A DNA stretch of 64,000 nucleotides, taken from positions 528,705 through 592,704 of the forward strand of contig NZ_KQ948549.1 in the NCBI RefSeq assembly GCF_001514125.1. The letters run 5' to 3'. The position numbers and the translations under genes were made by a program. The DNA comes from Streptomyces longwoodensis. GTDB lineage: Bacteria > Actinomycetota > Actinomycetes > Streptomycetales > Streptomycetaceae. This document shows positions 27,257 through 35,164 of this stretch, in pieces. The first letter of the stretch is position 1. The number at the start of each line of letters is the position of its first letter. The notes beneath the pieces are model-generated. The model saw nothing but the letters and a program-made list of their open reading frames with translations, searched no databases and had not been told where the DNA came from.

Positions 27257-27985
27257 ATGCCGAAGCCCGTCGTCCCCGAGGAGAAGCGGCGCCGCCGCCG
27301 GCCCACCCGCGCCGGCACCGTGCTGTCCGAGAAGCTGATCGTCGACACGGCGCTGCGGCTGCTGCGCGAGCACGGCAGCACCGGGCTCACCGCCCGCCGG
27401 CTCGGCCTGGCCCTCGACTGCGACCCCAGCACGCTGTACCGGTACTTCCGGGGCATGGACGAGCTGACCCTCGCCATCGGCGACGCCCTGATCGGGCAGG
27501 CGCTCAGCGGCTGGCGGCCGACCGGCCGGTGGCGGGCCGACCTGCACGCCGTAGGACTGCGCATCCACGCCGCCTACGTCGCCCACCCGCAGGCGGCCCA
27601 GCTGACCGCCAGCCGGGTCACCGGACGGGCCAACGAACTGGCCGCCGACGAGGCCGTGCTGGACGTGCTGCGCCGGGCCGGCTTCCCGCTGCCCGAGACC
27701 GTGCGCGTCTACCACGCGTTCATCGACCAGACCCTGGCCTTCGCCGCCCTCGACGCGGCCTCCCTCACCCTGCCGCGCGCCTCCCAGCACGCCGACGAGG
27801 CGATGTGGCGCTCCACCTACGCCCGCCTGCCCGCCACCACCCACCCCCGCATCGCCGAGGCCGCCCCGCTGCTCGCCACCCGCATGGTGACCAGCGCGTA
27901 CCCGACGGCACTGGAGATGCTGCTGGACAGCGCGCAGACCCGCCTGGAAGCGCTGGGCGGGGGCGACGGCGGGGGAGGGAACTGA
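27257..27985 (+). CDS. TetR family transcriptional regulator
   Basis: A 242-residue regulator. A basic N-terminus is followed by the TetR helix-turn-helix: DTALRLLREHGSTGLTARRL then CDPSTLYRYFRG, at about 30-70. The C-terminal domain is of the TetR_C type (ATRMVTSAYPTALEMLLD). The ATG at 27257 has GGGAGG at 27244-27249. Divergent from the saccharopine-dehydrogenase-like gene, its likely target. Confidence 0.9.
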   Translation: MPKPVVPEEKRRRRRPTRAGTVLSEKLIVDTALRLLREHGSTGLTARRLGLALDCDPSTLYRYFRGMDELTLAIGDALIGQALSGWRPTGRWRADLHAVGLRIHAAYVAHPQAAQLTASRVTGRANELAADEAVLDVLRRAGFPLPETVRVYHAFIDQTLAFAALDAASLTLPRASQHADEAMWRSTYARLPATTHPRIAEAAPLLATRMVTSAYPTALEMLLDSAQTRLEALGGGDGGGGN

Positions 27986-28054
27986 CGGCGGACCCGGGCG
28001 AGCGGGTGTGCGGCGGACGAAAGCGAGCGGCCGTCCCCATCGAGCGTTTCCGCT

Positions 28055-28127
28055 GCTAGGGGGTGTCTTGTCGATCAGGCCGGATCAGGGCCGCGAGCCC
28101 GGCCTGATCGGCAAGACACCCCCTAGC
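28055..28127. terminator. 29-bp near-perfect inverted repeat between convergent genes
   Basis: Arms 28055-28083 and 28099-28127 pair over 29 bp with one G-U, around a 15-base loop. It lies between the convergent tetR and lysR-type genes, and the TAG stop of the lysR gene (28123-28125) sits inside the right arm. The length and perfection exceed a normal terminator, so an inserted mobile palindrome that also terminates is possible. The end sequence AGACACCCCCTAG recurs at 31136-31148. Confidence 0.75.
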
Positions 28128-29016
28128 CCAGCGCCCCGGCCGCCGCCCCCGCCACTGCCTCCGCCAGCGCCGCCAGGGCCGGTGAGTCGAGCTTCCACTG
28201 CTGCCAGTACAGCGGCACGTCCAGCGGCAGGTCCGGCGCCAGGGGCACCAGGCGCCCCGAGCGCAGCAGCCCGTCCGCCTGGATCTCGGGCACCATGCCC
28301 CAGCCGAGCCCGGCGGCGACCGCGTCCAGGAAGCCCTCCGACGTGGGCACGGCGTGCCGTACCGCGCTCGCGCCGCCGGCCCCGCGCCGCAGCCGTCGTA
28401 CGAAGGCGTCCTGGAGGTCGTCGCGGCGGTCGAAGGTGACCACGGACGCGTGGACCAGGACGTCGGGCAGGGGGCCGTCGAGGTGGCGCCGGACGAAGCC
28501 GGGCGTGGCCGCGGCGAGGTAGCGCATGGTGCCCAGGCGCCGCACGGAACAGCCGGTCACCGCGTCCGGCGCGGACGTCACCGCCGCCATCACCAGGCCC
28601 TCGCGCAGCAGTTCCGCGGTGCGGGTCTCGTCCTCGCGGTGCAGCTCGAAGCACAGGCGCGGTTCCGGCGCCACGTGGGTGAGCGCGGGCAGGAACCAGG
28701 TCGCCAGGGAGTCGGCGTTCACCGCGACCGACACCCGGGCGGGCTCGCCCTCGGCGCTCAGGCCCAGCTCCGCCCGGGTGTCGCGCTCCAGCCGGGCCAG
28801 CTGCCGGGCGAACCGTACGACGATGTCGCCGGACTCCGTGGGACGCACCGGCTTGGTGCGCAGCAGCAGCACCCGGCCCGTGCGCTGCTCCAGTGCCTTG
28901 ACCCGCTGGCTGACCGCCGACGGCGTCACGTGCAGGGCGGCCGCCGCCGCGTCGAAGGTGCCCTCGTCGACCACCGCGAGCAGGGTCCGCACCTGGTCGA
29001 GGGGCAGGTCGGTCAT
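28123..29016 (-). CDS. LysR family regulator, ArgP/LysG type
   Basis: A 297-residue LysR regulator. The N-terminal winged HTH is PLDQVRTLLAVVDEGTFDAA then HVTPSAVSQRVKALE (about 5-60), followed by a periplasmic-binding-like effector domain. The divergent arrangement with a LysE-type exporter and the ArgP/IciA-like sequence indicate a LysG-type activator that senses basic amino acids and turns on export. The ATG at 29016 has a weak ribosome-binding site. The stop codon is embedded in a large palindrome, so the 3' end may have been modified by insertion. Confidence 0.87.
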   Translation of the reverse strand: MTDLPLDQVRTLLAVVDEGTFDAAAAALHVTPSAVSQRVKALEQRTGRVLLLRTKPVRPTESGDIVVRFARQLARLERDTRAELGLSAEGEPARVSVAVNADSLATWFLPALTHVAPEPRLCFELHREDETRTAELLREGLVMAAVTSAPDAVTGCSVRRLGTMRYLAAATPGFVRRHLDGPLPDVLVHASVVTFDRRDDLQDAFVRRLRRGAGGASAVRHAVPTSEGFLDAVAAGLGWGMVPEIQADGLLRSGRLVPLAPDLPLDVPLYWQQWKLDSPALAALAEAVAGAAAGALG

Positions 29017-29049
29017 CACGGCCGCTAATGATACGTAAGAATCCTTAGC

Positions 29050-29085
29050 TGGACCGGCAGTGATCGGCTCCCTAGCGTGGAGCGC
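29050..29085 (+). promoter_or_regulatory. Candidate lysE promoter giving a leaderless transcript
   Basis: TGGACC (29050-29055) and TAGCGT (29073-29078) are 17 bases apart, placing the start of transcription at or next to the ATG at 29086. LysG-type activators bind just upstream of such a site. Prediction from spacing only. Confidence 0.4.
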
Positions 29086-29700
29086 ATGTCCCCCGCCCTC
29101 GCCGCCGCCGCGGCCGGTTTCGGCACCGGCCTGTCGCTGATCGTCGCCATCGGCGCCCAGAACGCCTTCGTCCTGCGTCAGGCTGTCCGGCGCGACGCCG
29201 TCCTCGCCGTCGTCGGGATCTGCGCCCTGTCCGACGCGGTGCTCATCGCGCTCGGTGTGGGCGGCGTGGGCGCGTTGGTGGTGGCCTGGCCCGGCGCGCT
29301 CACCGTGGTCGGCTGGGTCGGCGGCGCCTTCCTGCTGGGGTACGGCGCCCTCGCCGCCCGCCGGGTGCTGCGGCCGGGCGAGGGGCTGCGGGCGGCCGGT
29401 GACGCGGCGGGCTCCCGGCGCCGGGCCGTGCTCACCTGCCTCGCCCTGACCTGGCTCAACCCGCACGTGTACCTCGACACGGTGTTCCTGCTCGGCTCGA
29501 TCGCCGCCGACCGCGGCCCGCTGCGCTGGACGTTCGGCCTGGGCGCCGCCCTGGCCAGCCTGTGCTGGTTCGCCGTCCTCGGTTTCGGCGCCCGGCTGCT
29601 CGGCCGCTTCCTGGCCCGCCCGTCGGCCTGGCGGGTGCTGGACGGACTGGTGGCCGCCACGATGATCACGCTGGGCGTCCTGCTCCTCCTCGGGGCCTGA
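29086..29700 (+). CDS. LysE/ArgO family amino acid exporter
   Basis: A 204-residue membrane exporter for basic amino acids. About six hydrophobic segments are visible. The family signature GLSLIVAIGAQNAFVLRQ lies in the first helix and WLNPHVYLDTVFLLGS in the middle. The ATG at 29086 is preferred; an in-frame GTG at 29077 is possible, and the predicted promoter would give a leaderless mRNA starting at the ATG. Divergent from the ArgP/LysG-type regulator. Confidence 0.92.
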   Translation: MSPALAAAAAGFGTGLSLIVAIGAQNAFVLRQAVRRDAVLAVVGICALSDAVLIALGVGGVGALVVAWPGALTVVGWVGGAFLLGYGALAARRVLRPGEGLRAAGDAAGSRRRAVLTCLALTWLNPHVYLDTVFLLGSIAADRGPLRWTFGLGAALASLCWFAVLGFGARLLGRFLARPSAWRVLDGLVAATMITLGVLLLLGA

Positions 29701-29773
29701 CCGACTCCGAGGGCCGGCGCGGTGACATAGTGAACCCCGGTCCGGATAGATGTAGCGAGCAACCAGGAAGTCC

Positions 29774-31078
29774 GTGGACACCAGCGACAGCACCACCACC
29801 GGTACGGAGCCCTCTTCCGCGCACGCGCCCGAGGCGCCGCCCCGGCGCGGCTGGCGCCGCTGGGCGATGGACACCCGGCCCCTGCGCATCCCGGCCTACC
29901 GCCGCCTGTGGACCTCCACCATCGTCACGGCCGTCGGCAGCCAGCTCACCGCCGTCGCCGTGCCCAAGCAGATCTACGACATCACCGGCTCCTCGGCCTG
30001 GGTCGGCTACGCCAGCCTGGCGGGCCTCGTGCCCATGGTGCTGTTCGCCCTGTGGGGCGGGGCCGTCGCGGACACCGTGGACCGCCGCAAGCTGCTGCTG
30101 GTCACCAACACCGGCATCGCCGTCACCTCGGTGCTGTTCTGGGTCCAGGCCGTCACCTCGCTGGACTCGGTGCCGGTGCTGATGGTGCTGCTCGCGCTCC
30201 AGCAGGCCTTCTTCGGCCTGAACGCGCCCGCCCGCACGGCCTCCATCGCCCGCCTGGTGCCCGCCGACCAGTTGCCCGCGGCCAACGCGCTGGGCTCGAC
30301 GGTCACCCAGACCGGCCTGGTCGCGGGCCCGCTGCTGGCCGGTGCGCTGATCCCCGTCATCGGGCTGCCCGAGCTCTACCTGATCGACGCGCTCGCGCTG
30401 TGCGTGACCGTCTGGGCGGTGGCGCGGCTGCCCGCCCTGCCCCCGCTGGGCGGCGCCGGGTCCCGGCGTGCCGGGGTTCGGGAGATCGCCGAGGGCTTCC
30501 GCTACATCGCCGGGCGCAAGGTGCTGCTGCTGTCCTTCCTGGCCGATGTCATCGCGATGGTGTGCGGCATGCCCCGCGCCCTGTTCCCGCAGCTCGCCGC
30601 CGAGACCTACGCCTCCTACGGCGAGGGCCCGGCCCTCGGTCTGCTCTACGCGGCGATCCCCGTCGGCGCAGTGCTCGGCGGGCTGTTCTCCGGAACCTTC
30701 TCCCGGGCCCGCCGGCACGGCTGGATGGTGATCGGCGCGGTCGTCGCCTGGGGCGCCGCCGTCGCCGGCTGCGGGCTCAGCGGCAGCCTGTGGTGGGCGG
30801 TGGCCTTCCTGGCGGCGGCCGGCGTCGCCGACATGGTGTCGATGGTCTTCCGCGGGGCGATCCTGCTGTCGGCGGCCACCGACGAGATGCGCGGCCGGAT
30901 GCAGGGCGTCTTCACGGTGGTGGTCGCGGGCGGGCCCCGCCTCGCGGACGTCCTGCACGGCACGGCGGGCTCGGTCCTCGGCCCCCGGGCGGCCGTGGCG
31001 GGCGGCGGCCTGCTCGTCGTGGTGCTCATGCTGGGCCTGGCCGCGACGGTCCCGGCGCTGCGCCGCTACCGCGTCTGA
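29774..31078 (+). CDS. MFS transporter (EntS/drug-efflux-like)
   Basis: A 434-residue major facilitator with 12 predicted membrane helices. The loop 2-3 signature is GGAVADTVDRRKLLL, and the EntS/MFS_3-type segment LNAPARTASIARLVPADQLPAANAL is clear. Proteins of this branch export siderophores or drugs; the substrate is unknown. The GTG at 29774 follows AGGAAG. A possible promoter (GTGACA, then ATAGAT near 29746) lies in the 73-base gap after lysE. Convergent with the cNMP-binding protein gene. Confidence 0.88.
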   Translation: MDTSDSTTTGTEPSSAHAPEAPPRRGWRRWAMDTRPLRIPAYRRLWTSTIVTAVGSQLTAVAVPKQIYDITGSSAWVGYASLAGLVPMVLFALWGGAVADTVDRRKLLLVTNTGIAVTSVLFWVQAVTSLDSVPVLMVLLALQQAFFGLNAPARTASIARLVPADQLPAANALGSTVTQTGLVAGPLLAGALIPVIGLPELYLIDALALCVTVWAVARLPALPPLGGAGSRRAGVREIAEGFRYIAGRKVLLLSFLADVIAMVCGMPRALFPQLAAETYASYGEGPALGLLYAAIPVGAVLGGLFSGTFSRARRHGWMVIGAVVAWGAAVAGCGLSGSLWWAVAFLAAAGVADMVSMVFRGAILLSAATDEMRGRMQGVFTVVVAGGPRLADVLHGTAGSVLGPRAAVAGGGLLVVVLMLGLAATVPALRRYRV

Positions 31079-31079
31079 A

Positions 31080-31133
31080 GCGCCCGGAGCGCGGTGTCGC
31101 GGTGCCGGAGGGAAGTGCCGAAGGTCCGGGCGC
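31080..31133. terminator. Possible terminator stem GCGCCCGGA / TCCGGGCGC
   Basis: A 9-bp perfect inverted repeat with a 36-base loop between two convergent genes. The loop is long, so confidence is low. Confidence 0.3.
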
Positions 31134-31144
31134 CGAGACACCCC

Positions 31145-31600
31145 CTAGAACGCGCCCCGGCGTTTGATCGCGTACTGCTCCATCAGCTTGCCCCGGGTCA
31201 TCTCCAGCCGGTGGGCGAGGATCTCGGCGACGATGCGCACCAGCGACAGCCCGAGCGCCGGGTCCTCCTCGCACAGCTTGAGCACCGGCTGCGCCTCGAA
31301 CTCGTACGCCCGCACCGGGCTGAACGCCTCCGCGCCGAAGTCCCACCGGTACGGCGGGAACAGCCACGACCAGCCGAGCAGGTCGCCCGCGGACAGGCTC
31401 GCGACGGTGACCCGCTGGTGGGTGGTGACCTGCTGGTCCAGGGAGACGGAGCCGGAGCGGATGACCCAGAACCGGTCGGCCCGGCCGCCCGCCTCGAAGA
31501 CGCGGGTGTCCTCCGGGAAGGACACCTCCCGGGCCAGGGTCATCAGGTGCTGCCGCTGGGGCGGGGGCAGGGCGGTCAGGAGTTTGGTCGCTTTGGTCAT
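31145..31600 (-). CDS. Cyclic-nucleotide-binding domain protein lacking a DNA-binding domain
   Basis: A 151-residue protein consisting of a single Crp/Fnr-type cNMP-binding beta-roll (FEAGGRADRFWVIRSGSVSL, then VASLSAGDLLGWSWLFPPYR) and a C-terminal helix. The usual helix-turn-helix of Crp is absent, so it is a stand-alone sensor or partner protein. The ATG at 31600 has GAGGAG 8 bases upstream. Its TAG stop falls in the sequence AGACACCCCCTAG (31136-31148), also found at the end of the lysR-type gene. Confidence 0.85.
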   Translation of the reverse strand: MTKATKLLTALPPPQRQHLMTLAREVSFPEDTRVFEAGGRADRFWVIRSGSVSLDQQVTTHQRVTVASLSAGDLLGWSWLFPPYRWDFGAEAFSPVRAYEFEAQPVLKLCEEDPALGLSLVRIVAEILAHRLEMTRGKLMEQYAIKRRGAF

Positions 31601-31939
31601 GGCGCGGGGCTCCTCGCCGGGTGATCGGGTGGGGGTGCTTTCCCTATGCCCATTTCAGCCGCTGCCGTCGCACCGGGCACCTCGGCGACCGGGGTTCCCG
31701 CGACCTGGCCCGGCCGCGCCCGGACAGGAAAGAGCCCTGGCTGGACGGGGGAAGCCAGCCAGGGCCGTTACGGGTGATGTCGGGGGAGGGGGGAACTCGA
31801 CCCCGTCACCACGTATGGATGAACCGTAAACCATTCGCGGGCGCGATGCGTAGCCAGAAGCCGGTCACGTGACCCGTTTCACTCCACTGTGCCATGCGGA
31901 AGCCGGTTCGCACAGCCTCCGCACAGCCTCAGTCGTCGG
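31601..31939. other. Intergenic region with sORF candidate and minus-strand terminator
   Basis: This 339-base gap has no recognised gene. On the minus strand a 29-codon frame runs from an ATG at 31895 to a TGA at 31806 (begins MAQWSETGHVTGFWLRIA), without a clear ribosome-binding site. It is followed about 40 bases later by a strong hairpin terminator, so the stretch may encode a small RNA or small peptide. The segment is less GC-rich than the surroundings. No homology could be tested. Confidence 0.3.
31734..31765 (-). terminator. Rho-independent-type terminator
   Basis: An 11-bp perfect stem GCCCTGGCTGG / CCAGCCAGGGC with a 10-base loop, followed on the minus strand by TCTTTCC. It would terminate transcripts coming from the 82-codon gene or the candidate small RNA to its right. 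Confidence 0.7.
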
Positions 31940-32188
31940 TCAGTCGTCCGTCCCCGGCTCCGCGCCGTGGCACCCCGGCGACACGATCTCGTCCAGCACC
32001 CGCACCACGGCCTCGTAGGCCAGCTGCCGGCCCCGGGCCTCCCGTGCCGCGTCGTCGCCGTCGCGCGGACCGCCGGACGGTGCCGGCTCGCGGGCGCGGG
32101 CCTCCCAGGTGCGCAGTTCCTCGTGTGCGTAGCGGCGTGCCCGCTGGATGCGCCGCAGCAGTTCGTCCGAGTCCACAACTTCCGCCAT
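31940..32188 (-). CDS. Small hypothetical protein
   Basis: An 82-residue soluble, charged protein of unknown function. It is mostly helical (SDELLRRIQRARRYAHEELRTW, residues ~7-28, and ARGRQLAYEAVVRVLDEIV, ~51-69) with an acidic C-terminus. No cysteine motif or signal is seen apart from one late Cys. It is divergent from the RsbW-like ATPase gene and sits beside a sigma-factor locus. Codon use is normal for the genome, which supports it being real; the ribosome-binding site is weak. Confidence 0.6.
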   Translation of the reverse strand: MAEVVDSDELLRRIQRARRYAHEELRTWEARAREPAPSGGPRDGDDAAREARGRQLAYEAVVRVLDEIVSPGCHGAEPGTDD

Positions 32189-32360
32189 GCGGTGCGCGTA
32201 CCCCGAAGCGCGCCGTCGATGACCTCACCCGTCCGCACCGGCGGAATGACCGCTTTCCCTGAGTTTGCCACGTTTGCGACGCCGGATGGGGGCCAGCCGC
32301 ATCACTGAGGGTCCAGCAGAGAGGCCCGCCACCAGCCGGTACCACTCAAGGAGCGAAAGG

Positions 32361-32795
32361 ATGCCCATCGATCACGGCACCGATTCCCTCGGTGCACCCG
32401 ACCGCCCCGACCGGCTGCACGGGGACGGACCCTGCCGCCCCGCCGACGTCCGCAGCGCCGTACGGCGCGTGTGCGCCTGCCACACCCCCGGGGCCTTCCA
32501 CGACGACGCCGCGCTCTCCGACGCCCTCCTCGTCGCGTCGGAACTGACGACCAACGCCATCCTCCACGGCGGCGGCGTCACCGAGTTCGACGTCGACCTC
32601 GACGGCCCGGCCGTGCGCGTGTCCGTGAGCGACCACAGCGACCGGCTGCCGGTCCTCCACGACTTCGACGAGCGCGGCCGGCGTCGCGTCGGAGGGCGGG
32701 GCTGGCCCATCGTCTGCCGGCTGTCCCAGGACGTCCGCGTCGCGGACCTGCCCTCGGGCGGCAAGCGCATCACAGCCGTCGTGCCCCTGTCCTGA
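32361..32795 (+). CDS. RsbW-like ATP-binding anti-sigma regulatory protein
   Basis: A 144-residue GHKL ATPase of the RsbW/anti-sigma type. The N-box is ASELTTNAILHGG (~57-70), G1 is VSDHSDRLP and the G2-like segment is GGRGWPIVCRL. It likely binds and inhibits a SigB-family sigma factor; the obvious candidate is the sigma gene 209 bases downstream. The ATG at 32361 has AAGGAG at 32348-32353. The 5' end (ATGCCCATCGA preceded by GGAGCGAAA) closely resembles the start of that sigma gene. Confidence 0.88.
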   Translation: MPIDHGTDSLGAPDRPDRLHGDGPCRPADVRSAVRRVCACHTPGAFHDDAALSDALLVASELTTNAILHGGGVTEFDVDLDGPAVRVSVSDHSDRLPVLHDFDERGRRRVGGRGWPIVCRLSQDVRVADLPSGGKRITAVVPLS

Positions 32796-33004
32796 CGCCC
32801 TGTCCCGGCCCCCCACCGCCCCCGGAGGGCGATTCCCGACTCGCGGAGTTTGTTCTTCCGGGAGGGGGGCAGACGCAATTTCGTGCTTCGGACCGGAGGC
32901 GCGCCAGCGGGAGCGGTATGACCGCCCGGGGCCTCTGGTCCCGGTCGGCAGCGCCCCTCCCGTGGTCAACCCCCCAGAAACCACCGTTCGGGAGCGAAAA
33001 CCGC

Positions 33005-33889
33005 ATGCCTATCGACATGTCGACAAGCCGTTCTGACGCCGCTCTGCCCGAGACGGCCGACACCCCCGCACCGACCGCCACACCCACCCGCACCGCCCCG
33101 CGGCGCAACCACGACGACGCCCCCGACACCCTCGGCCGGTTCCAGCGCCTGGCCGAGCTGCCGCCCGGCCCCCAGCGGGACGCGGTGCGCGACGAACTCG
33201 TCACCGCATGGCTGCCCATGGCCCACCGCATCGCGGGCCGTTTCCGCGACCGCGGCGAGTCCCTCGAGGACCTGCGCCAGGTCGCCGCCCTCGGACTGGT
33301 CAAGGCCGTCGACCGCTTCGACCCCTCGCGCGGCGCCTTCGAGAGCTACGCCGTGCCGACCATCACCGGCGAGATCAAGCGCCACTTCCGGGACCGCATG
33401 TGGGCCCTGCGGGTGCCGCGCCGCGTGCAGGAGCTGCGCAACAAGGTGCGCGTCGCCCGCCGCGAGCTCATCCAGAACCCCGGCGCGCCGGAGCCCTCGG
33501 TCGCCGACATCGCCGGGCACACCGGCCTCACCGAGGAGGAGGTCGCCGCGGGCCTGGAGGCGCTGGAGAGCTTCAGCACGCTCTCCCTGGACGCCGAACT
33601 CCCGGCCGGCGACGACGGCTACAGCCTGTCCGACACCCTCGGCGGGCCCGACGCCTCCTTCGACATCGTCATCGACCGCGAGTCCGCGAAGGAGGGGCTG
33701 CGCCGCCTGCCCGAGCGCGAGCGGGCCATCCTCTACATGCGCTTCTTCGAGGACATGACCCAGAGCCGCATCGCCGACAAGCTCGGCATCTCCCAGATGC
33801 ACGTCTCCCGGCTGATCAGCCGCAGCTGCGCCCGGGTGCGCGAAGAGGTCCTCGGCCGCCGGGGCGCCGGCTCCGGCCCCGTCGCCTGA
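33005..33889 (+). CDS. SigB/SigF-family RNA polymerase sigma factor (SigM-like)
   Basis: A 294-residue group 3 sigma factor. A disordered Pro/Thr-rich N-terminus (1-50) is followed by region 2 (HRIAGRFRDRGESLEDLRQV, GLVKAVDRFDPSRGAFESYA), region 3 (KRHFRDRMWALRVPRRVQEL) and a region 4 HTH (MTQSRIADKLGISQMHVSRL, ~255-275). These are hallmarks of the SigB/F/G stress family. From memory the neighbourhood resembles S. coelicolor SigM; this was not verified. The ATG at 33005 has GGGAGCG upstream. An RsbW-like ATPase precedes it and a DUF5133 gene follows by 48 bases. A weak SigB-like promoter (GTTT-N14-GGGCAG near 32852) lies upstream. Confidence 0.92.
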   Translation: MPIDMSTSRSDAALPETADTPAPTATPTRTAPRRNHDDAPDTLGRFQRLAELPPGPQRDAVRDELVTAWLPMAHRIAGRFRDRGESLEDLRQVAALGLVKAVDRFDPSRGAFESYAVPTITGEIKRHFRDRMWALRVPRRVQELRNKVRVARRELIQNPGAPEPSVADIAGHTGLTEEEVAAGLEALESFSTLSLDAELPAGDDGYSLSDTLGGPDASFDIVIDRESAKEGLRRLPERERAILYMRFFEDMTQSRIADKLGISQMHVSRLISRSCARVREEVLGRRGAGSGPVA

Positions 33890-33937
33890 CCACCCGCACC
33901 ACGTACCGACCCGACACGCACGAGGAGCGAACGACCG

Positions 33938-34189
33938 ATGTTGATGCCCCATCCCGCCGTCCTGCGCCGGCTCGTCGACGAGTACCAGGCGCTGACGAAG
34001 ACGGCCGGGGCGGCCGGCGCGGAGTCGGCCACGCGCAGTACCCGGGAGCAGGACCTGGCCTACACCTTGTGCGTGTCGACCGGTACCCGCGACGTGGTGG
34101 ACGCGCTGGAGACGGCGCGCCGGTGGCTGGCCGCGGCGGCCGTGCCGCCCGAGCAGCAGACCGGCCCCGGCACGCACGTCCTGGTGTGA
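33938..34189 (+). CDS. DUF5133 family protein
   Basis: An 83-residue protein of the DUF5133 family, typical of Streptomyces. It begins MLMPHPAVLRRLVDEY and contains the conserved LAYTLCVSTGTRDVVDAL segment. Function unknown. The ATG at 33938 follows CGAGGAG. It lies 48 bases after the sigma factor gene and is probably co-transcribed. Confidence 0.85.
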   Translation: MLMPHPAVLRRLVDEYQALTKTAGAAGAESATRSTREQDLAYTLCVSTGTRDVVDALETARRWLAAAAVPPEQQTGPGTHVLV

Positions 34190-34293
34190 CCCCAGGTATG
34201 AGCGGCCGGATCGCGGACAAAGGCAAGGTGAGTCCTACGACAACCAGACGAAGACACGCCTGACAGGGCGCTGCGGTGAAGGGGGAGGGCGTC

Positions 34294-35136
34294 ATGAACA
34301 CGAGTGCGAGCGCCTTGGCGCGCAACGGGCGCACGGGGGCCGAGCGGGCCGCCCGGGGTTCGGTGATGAAGGGCGCGGCACGGGCCGGCCTCACCGCCCG
34401 CGGGGTGATCTACCTGCTGGTCGGCGTGCTGGCCCTCAAGATCGCCTTCGGTGAGGGACAGCAGCAGGCCGACCGCAAGGGGGCGCTGGAGGAGATATCC
34501 CACCAGCCCTTCGGGAAGTTCCTGCTCTGGGCCCTCGGCATCGGACTCGTGGGCATGGCGCTCTGGCGCCTGTCCGAGGCCGTGTTCGGCGCGGCCGGCA
34601 AGGACGGCCGCAGCGCCCGCAAACGGCTGATGGCGGCGGGACGGTGCGTCTTCTACTCGTTCGTGGCCTACTCGGTGCTGTCCTTCGCGGCCGGCTCCGG
34701 CGACGGCGGCGGATCGAGCGACAAGCAGTCCCGTGACGTCACCGCCCGCGCCCTCGACCTGCCCGCGGGGCAGTGGCTGGTGGGCGCGGCCGGCGTCGGC
34801 ATCGTCATCGCCGGACTGGTCCTGGCCGGCCGCGCCGTGATGCGCACCTACCGCAAGAAGATGAACCTCGGACAGCTCAGCCCGCGGATGCGCCGCCTCG
34901 TCGACGTCACCGGCGTCGGCGGCGGCGCGTCCCGCGGGCTCGTCTTCGCCGCGGCCGGCGTCTTCGCCGTACGGGCCGCCGTCGAGTACGAGCCGCAGAA
35001 GGCCAAGGGCCTCGACGACACCCTGCGCTCCTTCGCCGAGACCCCGGCCGGACCGGGGCTGCTGGTGTGCATCGCGGCCGGGCTGGTGCTGTTCGGCCTG
35101 TTCTCGTTCGCGATGGCCCGCTGGCGGCGGGTCTGA
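34294..35136 (+). CDS. DUF1206 integral membrane protein
   Basis: A 280-residue membrane protein with six predicted helices arranged as three DUF1206 repeats. Each repeat begins with an R-G-V/L helix start: GLTARGVIYLLVGVLALK, MAAGRCVFYSFVAYSVLS and GGGASRGLVFAAAGVFAV. Function unknown. The ATG at 34294 has GGGGGAGGG upstream. It is followed 28 bases later by a small soluble protein gene. Confidence 0.88.
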   Translation: MNTSASALARNGRTGAERAARGSVMKGAARAGLTARGVIYLLVGVLALKIAFGEGQQQADRKGALEEISHQPFGKFLLWALGIGLVGMALWRLSEAVFGAAGKDGRSARKRLMAAGRCVFYSFVAYSVLSFAAGSGDGGGSSDKQSRDVTARALDLPAGQWLVGAAGVGIVIAGLVLAGRAVMRTYRKKMNLGQLSPRMRRLVDVTGVGGGASRGLVFAAAGVFAVRAAVEYEPQKAKGLDDTLRSFAETPAGPGLLVCIAAGLVLFGLFSFAMARWRRV

Positions 35137-35164
35137 GCCCGGACAGGGAGGGAACACGGTACGG

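Noticed and set aside
28055..28127. Terminal inverted repeat of a complete insertion sequence
   Set aside because: No transposase is encoded between or beside the arms, and the loop is only 15 bases.
29017..29889. Upstream extension of the lysR-type frame across lysE
   Set aside because: It is antisense to lysE and its divergent promoter; the HTH begins right after the ATG at 29016.
31785..31800. GGGGAACTCGACCCC, which looks like a tRNA T-arm
   Set aside because: The loop is not TTCRANY-like in either orientation, and no acceptor stem, anticodon arm or D-arm fits around it.
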